DNA of 64,000 nucleotides from Polyangiaceae bacterium. GTDB taxonomy: Bacteria > Myxococcota_A > Polyangia > Polyangiales > Polyangiaceae. The stretch covers positions 23,999 to 87,998 of the forward strand of contig JAQSWN010000025.1 in NCBI GenBank assembly GCA_029266615.1, read 5' to 3'. Below the pieces are notes generated by a model that was given only the letters and a program-made list of their open reading frames with translations, was not told the DNA's origin and ran no database searches. Position 1 is the stretch's first letter, and each line of letters begins with the position of its first letter. Made by a program: the position numbers and the translations under genes. Shown one piece after another: positions 1-8,388 of the stretch.

Positions 1-657
1 GGTGCTGGTAACGAGCAGGGCAAGCGTCCAAAGGTAGCCGCTGAACTTGACCGGCTCCTGCACGCGGCTGGCGGGGCCGCTCGAGGTGCTGTCGGTCGCG
101 GCGAGTCGCTGTGAGCAAGCCGCGGAGAGCAGGCATATCCCCGCCACCAGCAGCAGCGTGCTGCGCGCGTCGAACCAGTGCGCGCCTCGCTCCATCGCCG
201 CCCCGCCCAGCAGACCGCCCAGGGTCGCGCTGGCCGTGATGCGCCCGACCGAGCGCTTCATGGAGTGCGGATCCAGCCGCTCGTTCACTAGAGACCAGAA
301 GGCGCTGATCATGAGCGCGCCGCCGATGGAGACGTGCAGGTAGACGGTGAGCGCAATGGCATGCGCCGCGAACGGCAGCAGCGCATACTCGGCCACCGAG
401 AGCCCCGCGCTCACCACGAAGAGCAGCGGCGTCAGGCGGTCCGGCCCATGACGCGTCATCAGCCGAGACACGAGGAGGACGACCGGAATCGCGCAGAGCG
501 CCGAGGCGAGCATCACCTTCGGCAGGTCTTGGACCTTGAAGATCGATAGGAAGAGCCCCTCGCGCAGCGATTTCCCGGCCACCTGGTGGGCGATGGCCAA
601 AGCGGCCGTGAGCATCGCGAGCCGGACGGCGTGCCCTTCGGCGCGTGAGCTATCCAC
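1..657 (-). CDS. MFS-like transporter, possibly ATP/ADP-carrier type (3' part cut by window edge)
   Basis: This frame is not in the ORF track because it runs off the left edge. I translated it from the minus strand starting at a GTG at 657, just downstream of an in-frame TAA. About 219 residues are visible. They show several hydrophobic helices separated by short charged loops, including a segment AGKSLREGLFLSIFKVQDLP near the N-terminus. The pattern of a GKSLREGLFL-type first helix followed by Met/Arg-rich loops recalls the nucleotide-transporter-like branch of the major facilitator superfamily (ATP:ADP antiporter-related proteins of myxobacteria). It should sit in the inner membrane. The substrate cannot be told from the sequence, and the C-terminal half is missing. 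The + strand ORFs listed here are shadows. Confidence 0.6.
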   Translation of the reverse strand, partial: MDSSRAEGHAVRLAMLTAALAIAHQVAGKSLREGLFLSIFKVQDLPKVMLASALCAIPVVLLVSRLMTRHGPDRLTPLLFVVSAGLSVAEYALLPFAAHAIALTVYLHVSIGGALMISAFWSLVNERLDPHSMKRSVGRITASATLGGLLGGAAMERGAHWFDARSTLLLVAGICLLSAACSQRLAATDSTSSGPASRVQEPVKFSGYLWTLALLVTST

Positions 658-958
658 CCGGCTTGTTTAACCCAGCCTGACGGTTTGCCGCAATTCGTGC
701 GGGATTGGACCGGATTGTCTGAAGCACGGGACCGTCACCCCCTTGAGCCGTAGCCGTTCACCGGCCGGAGCGTCGGGCCGCTCGTTCACGCTCCGCCCAA
801 ATTGCCGTTGGATTGCCGGCAGTTACGCGCTGCAGAAAAAAAAATGCGCCGCGATGTCGATCGGCGATGCCTCCGTTTGACGTGTCTACAGAGACCGAGC
901 TCTCGTACCGGACGCGGCGTTCGGCACGGAGGCGGTGGAAACAAGGAAAGTGCAGTTC
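658..958. other. Intergenic region between divergent genes
   Basis: About 300 bases separate the divergent transporter and SRPBCC genes and should hold both promoters. I see no convincing coding frame, since the listed ORF 802-1263 is a shadow that runs into the SRPBCC gene. An A9 run lies near 836-844. No clear operator was seen. Confidence 0.5.
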
Positions 959-1513
959 ATGCTCAAGAAAATTCTCGTCGGTGTAGCGGCGCTCCTGGTC
1001 GTGCTGGTGGTCGTGGTCTCACTGCAGCCGTCGACGTTCCACGTCGAGCGGTCCACCACGATCGCGGCTTCACCCGAGGCGGCCCACGCTCAGGTAAACG
1101 ACTTCCACGCGTGGCGCGAGTGGTCGCCGTGGGAGAAGCTGGACCCCGGCATGCAGCGCACCTTCGACGGCGCGCCGAGCGGGGTCGGGGCCAAGTATGC
1201 GTGGGTGGGCAAGAAAGAGGTCGGAGAAGGTCGTATGACCATCGAGAAGAGCGAGCCGAGTGAAATCGTCATCAAGCTCGAATTCTTGAAGCCGTTCGAG
1301 GCCACGAACACGGCCACGTTCACCTTCGCGAAGACGACCGAGGGCACGAAGACGACGTGGGCCATGGACGGCAAGAACAACTTCGTCAGCAAGGCGTTCC
1401 ACCTCGTGATGAACATGGACAAGATGGTCGGCGGCGACTTCGAGCGCGGTCTCGCGGCGCTGAAGGCCAAGGCCGAGGCATCCCCCAAGCCGCCGGTCGC
1501 CACCGCACATTGA
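959..1513 (+). CDS. SRPBCC-family protein with N-terminal membrane anchor
   Basis: The product is about 184 residues. It opens with Lys-Lys and a hydrophobic segment (about residues 5-22) that would anchor it in the membrane or act as a signal. A START/SRPBCC-like domain follows, with the typical opening FHVERSTTIAASPE and the later W-x-x-W-S-P-W-E motif. Members bind small hydrophobic ligands, and the ligand here is unknown. The track begins at GTG 935, but I prefer ATG 959 because AAGGAAAG lies 8-9 bases before it. The YciI gene follows after 16 bases and an ECF42 sigma gene comes next, so this is probably the first gene of a three-gene stress or envelope operon. Confidence 0.75.
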   Translation: MLKKILVGVAALLVVLVVVVSLQPSTFHVERSTTIAASPEAAHAQVNDFHAWREWSPWEKLDPGMQRTFDGAPSGVGAKYAWVGKKEVGEGRMTIEKSEPSEIVIKLEFLKPFEATNTATFTFAKTTEGTKTTWAMDGKNNFVSKAFHLVMNMDKMVGGDFERGLAALKAKAEASPKPPVATAH

Positions 1514-1529
1514 ACCAAGGAGCCCGACG

Positions 1530-1883
1530 ATGAAATTCTTGATGACCTATCAAGGCGACACCTCAGCGCCGCCCTCACCGCAGACGTTGGCCGCGCTCGG
1601 CAAGCACACGCAAGAAATGATCGCTCGAGGCGTGGTCCTCATGACCGGCGGCCTGGTGCGACCAGACCACGGCACCAAGCTCACGCAAGTCGGCGGCAAA
1701 GTCTCGGTCACGGACGGCCCCTTCCCCGAGACCAAAGAGCTCATCGACGGCTTCGCGCTCGTGCGCTGCGACTCCCGAGAGGCCGCCATCGAGATGGCCA
1801 AGGAGTTCATGCGCATCGCGGGAGACGGCCAGGCGGAAATTTTGCAGGTGTTCGACGCGCAGGATACGCCGCCGCGCGGCTGA
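1530..1883 (+). CDS. YciI/DGPF-domain protein (ECF42 partner)
   Basis: This 117-aa protein carries the hallmark DGPF motif (VTDGPFPETKELIDGF), which places it in the YCII-related DGPF family, small alpha/beta proteins of ferredoxin-like fold. GAGCCCGACG lies before the ATG. It sits between the SRPBCC gene and an ECF42 sigma factor. ECF42 sigma factors are known to be encoded next to DGPF genes and in studied cases to drive their transcription. The biochemical activity of DGPF proteins is not settled, so the role is inferred from context. Confidence 0.85.
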   Translation: MKFLMTYQGDTSAPPSPQTLAALGKHTQEMIARGVVLMTGGLVRPDHGTKLTQVGGKVSVTDGPFPETKELIDGFALVRCDSREAAIEMAKEFMRIAGDGQAEILQVFDAQDTPPRG

Positions 1884-1916
1884 CGGCGCGACCGAGACGT
1901 GCTGTGATGCGCCGGC

Positions 1917-3185
1917 ATGAGCTCCGAGACCCATCGGGCCATTCACGCGGTCTGGAGTATCGAGTCGGCGCGTGTCATCGCGACCCTCTCGCGCATCGTA
2001 CGCGACGTGGGCTTGGCGGAGGAGCTGGCGCAAGATGCGCTTCTCGCCGCCCTCGAGCAATGGCCGGCGCACGGCATTCCGGACAACCCTGCGGCTTGGC
2101 TCACCGCAACCGCCAAGCACCGCGCGCTCAGCACCCTCCGCCGCGGGAAGATGCTGCAGCGCAAGCACGAGGACCTGGGCTACGAGCTGGAAGCACTCCA
2201 GGAGCCGGAGCGGCTGATTTCCCAGCTGGAAGCAGCGATGGACGACGACGTCGGCGACGACCTCTTGCGGCTCATCTTCGCCGCCTGCCACCCCGTACTG
2301 GGCACGGAGGCGCGCGTGGCGCTCACCTTGCGCCTCCTCGGCGGGTTGACGACGGAGGAGATCGCGCGGGCCTTCCTGGTGCCGGAGCCCACCATCGCGC
2401 AGCGCATCGTGCGGGCGAAGCGCGCCCTGGCCGAGAAGCAAATCCCGTTCGAGGTGCCACGCGGGGAGGAGCTGTCGGAGCGGCTCTCTTCCGTGCTCGA
2501 GGTCGTCTACCTCATTTTCAATGAGGGCTACTCAGCGAGCGCGGGGGACGACTGCATGCGCCCGGCGCTCACGGAGGAGGCGCTGCGGCTCGGGCGTGTG
2601 CTGGCGGGGTTGGCCCCCGAGGAGCCGGAAGTCCACGGCTTGGTGGCGCTGATGGAGCTCAATGCGTCACGGTCGAAGGCGCGCACCAATGCCGCGGGCG
2701 AGCCGGTGTTGCTCCTCGAGCAAGACCGCGGGCGTTGGGATCAGCTCTTGATCCGACGGGGATTGGCGGCGCTTTCCCGCGCCGAAGAGCTGGCGCAGAG
2801 CCCCGGACCGTATGTATTGCAGGCGGGCATCACGGCTTGCCACGCCCGGGCCACTACTCCGGAGCAGACGGATTGGCCGCGCATCGCCGCCCTCTATGGC
2901 GAGCTGGCAGCACGGCTCGGCTCGCCCGTCGTGGAGCTGAACCGCGCCGTCGCCGTCGCGATGGCCGAAGGTCCCGCGGCCGGGCTTTCGCTGCTCGAAC
3001 CGCTGCTTTCGGAGCCCGCGCTCCGCCAGTACCACCTGCTACCCAGCGCGCGCGCGGAGCTCTTGGAGCGACTCGGCCGCTTCGACGAAGCACGCGCGGA
3101 GTTCGAGCGCGCTGCGGGTATGACGCAGAACGCGCGACAGCGCGAGCGGCTCCTGCTGCGCGCGCGCGCGTCCGGTGCCAGCTAA
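1917..3185 (+). CDS. ECF RNA polymerase sigma factor, ECF42 type, with C-terminal DUF6596/TPR-like extension
   Basis: The product is 422 aa. Residues from about 10 to 180 form sigma2 and sigma4: a region with DVGLAEELAQDALLAALEQW, then a DNA-binding helix-turn-helix around LTTEEIARAFLVPEPTIAQRI. The remaining 240 residues match the long helical extension typical of ECF42 sigma factors, with the motif YLIFNEGYSAS. There is no anti-sigma gene beside it, as expected for this group, which is thought to be controlled through the extension. The upstream YciI gene is 33 bases away. A second copy of the same pair lies at 60002-61650. Confidence 0.9.
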   Translation: MSSETHRAIHAVWSIESARVIATLSRIVRDVGLAEELAQDALLAALEQWPAHGIPDNPAAWLTATAKHRALSTLRRGKMLQRKHEDLGYELEALQEPERLISQLEAAMDDDVGDDLLRLIFAACHPVLGTEARVALTLRLLGGLTTEEIARAFLVPEPTIAQRIVRAKRALAEKQIPFEVPRGEELSERLSSVLEVVYLIFNEGYSASAGDDCMRPALTEEALRLGRVLAGLAPEEPEVHGLVALMELNASRSKARTNAAGEPVLLLEQDRGRWDQLLIRRGLAALSRAEELAQSPGPYVLQAGITACHARATTPEQTDWPRIAALYGELAARLGSPVVELNRAVAVAMAEGPAAGLSLLEPLLSEPALRQYHLLPSARAELLERLGRFDEARAEFERAAGMTQNARQRERLLLRARASGAS

Positions 3186-3196
3186 CGACGTCGCAT

Positions 3197-3325
3197 CATG
3201 TCGATCGCGTCGTCGCTCGGTTGACGCGGACCGACGAAGCGTTGAAGTGGGCCAAACGCTTCCTCGCCGCCGTCGGCCACGGCACCTCCGAGGTGCTGCA
3301 GCTTCACGAGACGCCGGCCGGCTGA
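3197..3325 (+). pseudogene. C-terminal relic of a second YciI/DGPF gene
   Basis: Directly after the sigma factor stop, an open + frame without a start codon reads RTDEALKWAKRFLAAVGHG and then SEVLQLHETPAG before a stop. This lines up with the C-terminal end of DGPF proteins, including the intact one at 1530 (EAAIEMAKEFM...AEILQVFD). The first two thirds of the gene are missing. The relic's last 22 bases overlap the 3' end of the RND permease gene on the other strand, which may have been created or extended by the same deletion. Confidence 0.7.
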
Positions 3326-6300
3326 AGCGGAGGCGTCGGCGCGCGGCGGTGGCGCGCCGCCCACTCACTGAAACGCTCCATGTACAGGTAGAACACGGGC
3401 GTGGCGTACAGGGTAAGCAGCTGCGAGAACAGCAAGCCGCCCACGACCGCGAGCCCCAGCGGCTGCCGCGACTCGGCGCCAGCGCCAATGCCCAGGGCGA
3501 TGGGCAAGGTGCCGAGCAGCGCCGCCATCGTCGTCATCATGATCGGGCGGAAGCGCACGAGGCAAGCGTCGGTGATGGCCTGCTCCGCGCTCACGCTGCC
3601 GTCTTTGCGCGCCTCGATCGCGAAGTCCACCATCATGATGCCGTTCTTCTTCACCAGCCCGACGAGCAAGATGACCCCGACGAACGCGTACACGTTCAAG
3701 TCGATGTCGAAAATCATCAGGGTGACGACGGCGCCAAATCCGGCGAACGGAAGCGCGGACAAGATCGTCAGCGGGTGAATGAGGCTCTCGTACAGCACGC
3801 CGAGGACGAGGTAGATGACCAGCACCGCGATCAGCAGCAGGCCGCCCAAGCCCGTGAGCGATGATTGAAATGCCTCCGCGGAGCCCTGGAACTTGGCGTT
3901 GACGTTCTCCGGCAACAGTCGGTTCGCCGCGCTCTGCGCGACCGCTACCGCCTCGCTCAGGGAGTGACCGGCTTGCACGTTGAACGACAGGGTGGCCGCC
4001 GGCAATTGGCCGGAGTGGCTCACGGTCAACGGTCCCGCGCCCTGCCGGACCTTCGCGAGCGACGTGAGCGGGACGAGCGTGCCCGTGGACGCGCGCACGT
4101 ACAGCGACTCGAGGGCGGCCGGCTCGCGCTGCGTTCGCGGATCGAGCTCCAAAATGACCTGGTACGTGTTGTTGCTAGCGTAGATGCTGGAGACCTGCCG
4201 CGCGCCATACGCGCTGTAGAGCGTGTCCTCCACCTTGGCGACCGTGACGCCCAGCTCTGCGGCGCGGCGGCGATCAATCTCCACGTTGAGCTCGGGGTTC
4301 AAGAGCTGGACGTCCGTGGTCACGTCCTTCAGCACGGACGACTTGGACAGCTCGGCCGCGAGCTTGGGGGTGGCCTCGTAGAGGGCGGCCGTGTCCGTGC
4401 TCTGCAAGGTGAGCTGGAACTCGCTCTTGGTGACGCGGCCGCCCAAGCGAATCGGCGGCGGTGACTGCACGAAGGAGCGCATGCCCGGCACCTTGTTCAT
4501 CTGCTTCGAGAGCTCGGTCGCGATCTGGTCCGCGCTCTTGTCTCGCTCGGCGCGCGGCTTGAGGCGAACTAGAAAACTGCCCAGATTCGCGCCGCCCGAG
4601 CCCTGCCGCGCGCCGACGTTGGACATGAACGCGTCCACGTAAGGATGCTTCCGCAAAACTTGCGCCACCATTTGCTGGCGCTCCGCGACCGCCTCGTAAG
4701 AAATACCCTGCACCGCTTCGGTTGTGACCTGGAGCTGGTCCGTGTCCTCGCTCGGCAAGAAACCCTTCGGCATTCGCACGAACAGCACGACCGTCGTCAC
4801 CAGCACGACGCCAGAAAAAGCGAGCATGAGGCGGCGGTGGCGCAGCGACCAGAGCAGCGTGCGGCGGTACACGGCGAGCCAGGCGTCGAACATGCGCTCG
4901 ACGGCGCGGTAGACGCGCCCCTGTTGCTCGCCTTCATGACCGGGCTTGAGCATGCGGGCGGCCATCATCGGCGTCAGCGTCAACGACACGAACGCCGAAA
5001 CGAGGATGGATACCGCAATCGTTACCGCGAACTCCTTGAACAAGCTGCCCAGGATGCCGCCTAGGAACAAGAACGGCACGAACACCGCCACGAGGGAGAT
5101 GGTCATCGAGACGATGGTGAAGCCAATCTCTTTGGTCGCGTCGAACGCGGCCTGCATCGGCGTCTTGCCCAGCTCGATGTGGCGCACCACGTTTTCCAGA
5201 ACGACGATCGCGTCGTCCACGACGAAGCCGACGCTGAGCGTGATCGCCATGAGCGAAAGGTTGTTCAGCGAGAAACCGAGCAGGTGCATCACCGCGAAGG
5301 TGAAGAGCATCGCCAGCGGCATCGACAGGCTCGGAATGATGGTCGCCGTGATGCGCCGCAGGAACAGGAAGATGACCATCACCACGAGCGCGAGCGTGAT
5401 GACCAACGTGAGCTGCACGTCGTGAACCGAAGCCTTGACCGTTTGGGAGCGGTCGAAGATGACGTCCAGATCGACGGAGCCCGGGATTTCTTGCCGAAAG
5501 GCCGGCAGCAAGCCCATCACCTCCTGGACGACCTCCACCGTGTTGGCGCCCGGCTGTTTACGGATGCCGAGCACGACCGCGCGCGGCATTCCGTTCTTGT
5601 CCCCACGCCAGGCCGCGGTCTTGTCGTTCTCGACGCTGTCTACGGCGCGGCCGACGTCCTTGATGCGTACGGCGGCGCCGTTGCGGTACGTGACGATGAT
5701 GTCCTCGTACGGCTTCGCGTTCCGGAGCTGGCCGTTCGTCTCGATCGCGAAGGCGGTGCGCGGACCGTACAGGGCGCCGTTCGGTAGGTTCACGTTGGCG
5801 CCCTGAATGGCGGCCGCCACTTCGTCCAGCCCGATGCCGAGGGTGGCGAGCTTGTGCGGATCCGCTTGGACGCGCACCGCGAACTTCTGCGAGCCAAAGA
5901 CGCTCACCTGGGCCACGCCCCGCGTCTGCGAAATCATCTGCGCGAGGCGCGTCTCCGCGTACTCGTTCACGACGAAGAGCGGGAGGGTGGAAGAGCTGAG
6001 CGAGAGCAGCAAAATGGCTTGATCAGCCGGGTTCACCTTGCGGTAGCTGGGCGCCTGCGGCATGTCGCGCGGCATGCGAGGGATGGCGCGGGCGATGGCC
6101 GCTTGCACGTCTTGCGCGGCCGAGTCCAGATCGCGCCGCAAGTCGAACTGCAAGGTGACGCTGGTCGCGCCGAGCGAGCTCTCCGAGCTCATGCTCGCCA
6201 TGCCGTCGATGGCCGAGAACTCACGCTCGAGCGGCGTCGCGACGGATGACGCCATCGTCTCCGCGCTTGCGCCGGGCAAGGATGCGCTCACTTGAATGGT

Positions 6301-6429
6301 CGGGAAGTCGACGTCCGGCAGCGCCGCGACGGGGAGCTTCAGGTAGGCCATCAGCCCGAACAGCAAGATCGCCACCATCACCAGGCTGGTGGCGACGGGC
6401 CGCTTGATGAACGGCTCGGAGATGCTCAT
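3304..6429 (-). CDS. RND multidrug efflux permease (HAE1, MdtB/MdtC-like)
   Basis: This 1041-aa protein has the full AcrB-type layout: an N-terminal helix with FIKRPVATSLVMVAI, a large periplasmic loop, a block of helices, a second periplasmic loop and a final block of helices. The proton-relay acidic pair is in GFVVDDAIVVLENVVRH. The lysine of the later helix is in VGLVKKNGIMMVDFA, a form closest to MdtC-type pumps. It should work as a trimer in the inner membrane, exporting toxic compounds by proton antiport. Its start overlaps the adaptor gene by 4 bases, so the two are translationally coupled. No outer membrane channel gene is adjacent, so a shared TolC is likely. The divergent two-component system probably controls it. 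Confidence 0.95.
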   Translation of the reverse strand: MSISEPFIKRPVATSLVMVAILLFGLMAYLKLPVAALPDVDFPTIQVSASLPGASAETMASSVATPLEREFSAIDGMASMSSESSLGATSVTLQFDLRRDLDSAAQDVQAAIARAIPRMPRDMPQAPSYRKVNPADQAILLLSLSSSTLPLFVVNEYAETRLAQMISQTRGVAQVSVFGSQKFAVRVQADPHKLATLGIGLDEVAAAIQGANVNLPNGALYGPRTAFAIETNGQLRNAKPYEDIIVTYRNGAAVRIKDVGRAVDSVENDKTAAWRGDKNGMPRAVVLGIRKQPGANTVEVVQEVMGLLPAFRQEIPGSVDLDVIFDRSQTVKASVHDVQLTLVITLALVVMVIFLFLRRITATIIPSLSMPLAMLFTFAVMHLLGFSLNNLSLMAITLSVGFVVDDAIVVLENVVRHIELGKTPMQAAFDATKEIGFTIVSMTISLVAVFVPFLFLGGILGSLFKEFAVTIAVSILVSAFVSLTLTPMMAARMLKPGHEGEQQGRVYRAVERMFDAWLAVYRRTLLWSLRHRRLMLAFSGVVLVTTVVLFVRMPKGFLPSEDTDQLQVTTEAVQGISYEAVAERQQMVAQVLRKHPYVDAFMSNVGARQGSGGANLGSFLVRLKPRAERDKSADQIATELSKQMNKVPGMRSFVQSPPPIRLGGRVTKSEFQLTLQSTDTAALYEATPKLAAELSKSSVLKDVTTDVQLLNPELNVEIDRRRAAELGVTVAKVEDTLYSAYGARQVSSIYASNNTYQVILELDPRTQREPAALESLYVRASTGTLVPLTSLAKVRQGAGPLTVSHSGQLPAATLSFNVQAGHSLSEAVAVAQSAANRLLPENVNAKFQGSAEAFQSSLTGLGGLLLIAVLVIYLVLGVLYESLIHPLTILSALPFAGFGAVVTLMIFDIDLNVYAFVGVILLVGLVKKNGIMMVDFAIEARKDGSVSAEQAITDACLVRFRPIMMTTMAALLGTLPIALGIGAGAESRQPLGLAVVGGLLFSQLLTLYATPVFYLYMERFSEWAARHRRAPTPPLQPAGVS

Positions 6430-7589
6430 AGGCCCTCGGGGCGCTTTTGCTCGGGGTTGGTGCTCGCGGCCAATTTGGCGGGGGGCGCGGTTTCGGCGAC
6501 CTTCGTGCCCTTACGGAGGCGGAGCAGGCCATCTGTCGCGACCCGCTCGCCCGGCTCGAGCCCGGAGGCGATGAGCGCCTGCGTCTCCGTGGTGCGCAGC
6601 ACCTTTACGGGCCGCGGCGTGACGCGACCGTCTTGCCCGATGACGAAAACGAGCGTCCCCGACTGCGACCGCTGCAGGGCCGGCTCCGGCACGACCGTCG
6701 CGTCCTCGTCCATTCCCATCACCAGCACCACGTCAACGGAGGAGCCGGGCCACAGCTCCTGCCCCGCGTTCGAGTAGGTGGCCTTGAGGGTGACGGTCCC
6801 GGTCGACGCATCCACGCTGTTCTCCAAGAACGTGACCGGTGCCTCGACGGTCTTGGCGCCCTCTCCGCGAGGCGTGACGCGCACCGTGAGCGGCTGCTTG
6901 CCGAGCCGTTCGCGAATCGTGGTCAAATACTCCTGGGGGACCGCGAAGCGCACGTACACCGGCGAGATACTGCGCAACACGACGAGCGGCTGCGCGTCCG
7001 TCGCCTTCACGAGGTTGCCCGGATAGACCAAGAGCGCGCCGGTCCGGCCGTCGATGGGCGCGGTGATGCGGGTGAACGCGACGTTCAGGCTCGCGCTCGC
7101 GATTTGAGCTTGGCCGAGCTTCACGTCCGCGGCGCTGGACGCCGCGTCCGCGTTGGCCTTGGCCACGTCGCGATCGCTCGCCACACCTTCTTGACGTAGC
7201 GCATTAGCGCGCTCCGCTTCCACGCGCATTTGGTCGGCGACGGCGCGGTTGCGGAGCAGCTCCGCCTGCGCCGCGGCGAGAGAGGCGCTGTACGGCCTCG
7301 TATCCACCGTGAACAGCAGCTGGCCTCGCTTCACGAAGTCACCCTCTTTGAAGTGCACCTGCGTGACGAGACCTTGCACCTGCGCACGCACGTCCACCGT
7401 GCTACTCGCGTCGACGCTCCCGAAGACGCGGACCTCACGCGCGACGTTTTTCTTTTCGGCGACCGCGATCGCCACCGGGACGGGTTCCTCGCCTTTAGCG
7501 GCTTTGGAGCGGCTTTCACAGGCGAGCGACAGCGCTGCGCAAGCGAGGAGCACCCACGTCTGAATCCGGCACGAGGACGCGGTCGCCAT
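6426..7589 (-). CDS. RND efflux periplasmic adaptor subunit (membrane fusion protein)
   Basis: This 387-aa protein bridges the RND permease and an outer membrane channel. The N-terminus has a signal with a lipobox-like LSLAC, so it is probably a lipoprotein. Then come a first beta/lipoyl strand region (VRAQVQGLVTQVHFKEGDFVKRGQ), a helical hairpin rich in Ala and Glu (about residues 100-170), the second lipoyl half (ITAPIDGRTGAL), a beta-barrel domain and a membrane-proximal domain. The order and length are normal for the MdtA/AcrA family. It is the first gene of the efflux operon, transcribed away from the response regulator gene. Confidence 0.93.
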   Translation of the reverse strand: MATASSCRIQTWVLLACAALSLACESRSKAAKGEEPVPVAIAVAEKKNVAREVRVFGSVDASSTVDVRAQVQGLVTQVHFKEGDFVKRGQLLFTVDTRPYSASLAAAQAELLRNRAVADQMRVEAERANALRQEGVASDRDVAKANADAASSAADVKLGQAQIASASLNVAFTRITAPIDGRTGALLVYPGNLVKATDAQPLVVLRSISPVYVRFAVPQEYLTTIRERLGKQPLTVRVTPRGEGAKTVEAPVTFLENSVDASTGTVTLKATYSNAGQELWPGSSVDVVLVMGMDEDATVVPEPALQRSQSGTLVFVIGQDGRVTPRPVKVLRTTETQALIASGLEPGERVATDGLLRLRKGTKVAETAPPAKLAASTNPEQKRPEGL

Positions 7590-7632
7590 GTATTTCGCCT
7601 AAGCTCTAGCGCTTTCACGGCTGGGTGGACAA

Positions 7633-7653
7633 TGTGTCGGTTTGTGTAGGGTT
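7633..7653. promoter_or_regulatory. Candidate OmpR-type direct-repeat operator between efflux operon and two-component genes
   Basis: The 100-base divergent region contains TGTGTCGGTT directly followed by TGTGTAGGGTT, two near-identical half sites in the same direction with about 10-base spacing. Dimers of OmpR/PhoB-family regulators typically bind such tandem repeats. The site lies about 45 bases from both start codons, so one site could serve both directions. The repeat is seen directly and its function is inferred. Confidence 0.4.
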
Positions 7654-7689
7654 TTCGCCCGCATCGAAAGCCTCGTGTACGCTTTTCCC

Positions 7690-8388
7690 ATGGCCGCCAT
7701 CCAAGTGCTCCTCGTCGAAGACGACGCAAAGCTGGCGCGGCTTACCAGTGACTATTTGGAGCATCAGGGCATCGTTGTCACACGAGCCTCGGATGGCCCC
7801 TCCGCGATCCGCGAGGGCGTCCGGCCGGACATCGACGTGGTCGTGCTGGACTTGATGCTGCCGGGCTGCGACGGCTTCGAGGTCTGTCGCGAGCTGCGGA
7901 AAACCTCGCACGTGCCCATCATCGCGGTCACGGCGCGGGTCGAGGTCGCCGACCGCGTGCTCGGGCTCGAGCTCGGCGCCGACGACTACATGACCAAGCC
8001 GTTCGCGGCCCGCGAGCTCTTGGCGCGCATCCAAGCCGTGGTGCGCCGGGCGCGCGGCAAGGCCGGTCCGCCCCCACGGGAGCTCACGGTGGGCAAGCTG
8101 GTCTTGGACGTCGCGAGCCTGAACGCGTCACTGGACGGCCGCCCGCTGCACCTCACGTCTTACGAGTTCGCTCTTTTACGCGTCCTGGCCGACCACGCCG
8201 GGCGCGTGCTGAGCCGCGAGCAGCTGCTCGAGCTCGCCAAAGGCAACGCAGACGAAGCCTTCGACCGCTCGATTGACGTGCGCATCTCCCGCCTCCGTCA
8301 CAAGCTGGGCGACGACTCACGCCACCCACAGCTACTCAAAACCATCCGCGGCTCCGGCTACATGCTCACGGCAGGCGAAGAGCGGTGA
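7690..8388 (+). CDS. OmpR/PhoB-family response regulator
   Basis: The product is 232 aa. The receiver has an acidic pair (VEDD), the phospho-acceptor Asp54 in VVVLDLMLPGCDG and the conserved Lys in MTKPFAARELLARI. The C-terminal winged helix includes LTSYEFALLRVLADHAGRVLSREQLL and ends in RGSGYML, as in OmpR-type regulators. I start it at ATG 7690 rather than 7642 because the receiver begins at once after this Met. It overlaps the histidine kinase gene by GTGA. Because it is divergent from the RND operon it is the likely regulator of that pump. Confidence 0.93.
   Translation: MAAIQVLLVEDDAKLARLTSDYLEHQGIVVTRASDGPSAIREGVRPDIDVVVLDLMLPGCDGFEVCRELRKTSHVPIIAVTARVEVADRVLGLELGADDYMTKPFAARELLARIQAVVRRARGKAGPPPRELTVGKLVLDVASLNASLDGRPLHLTSYEFALLRVLADHAGRVLSREQLLELAKGNADEAFDRSIDVRISRLRHKLGDDSRHPQLLKTIRGSGYMLTAGEER

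Noticed and set aside
802-1263. 153-aa ORF before the SRPBCC gene
   Set aside because: Arg-rich, no motif, and it runs in another frame through the real SRPBCC gene.
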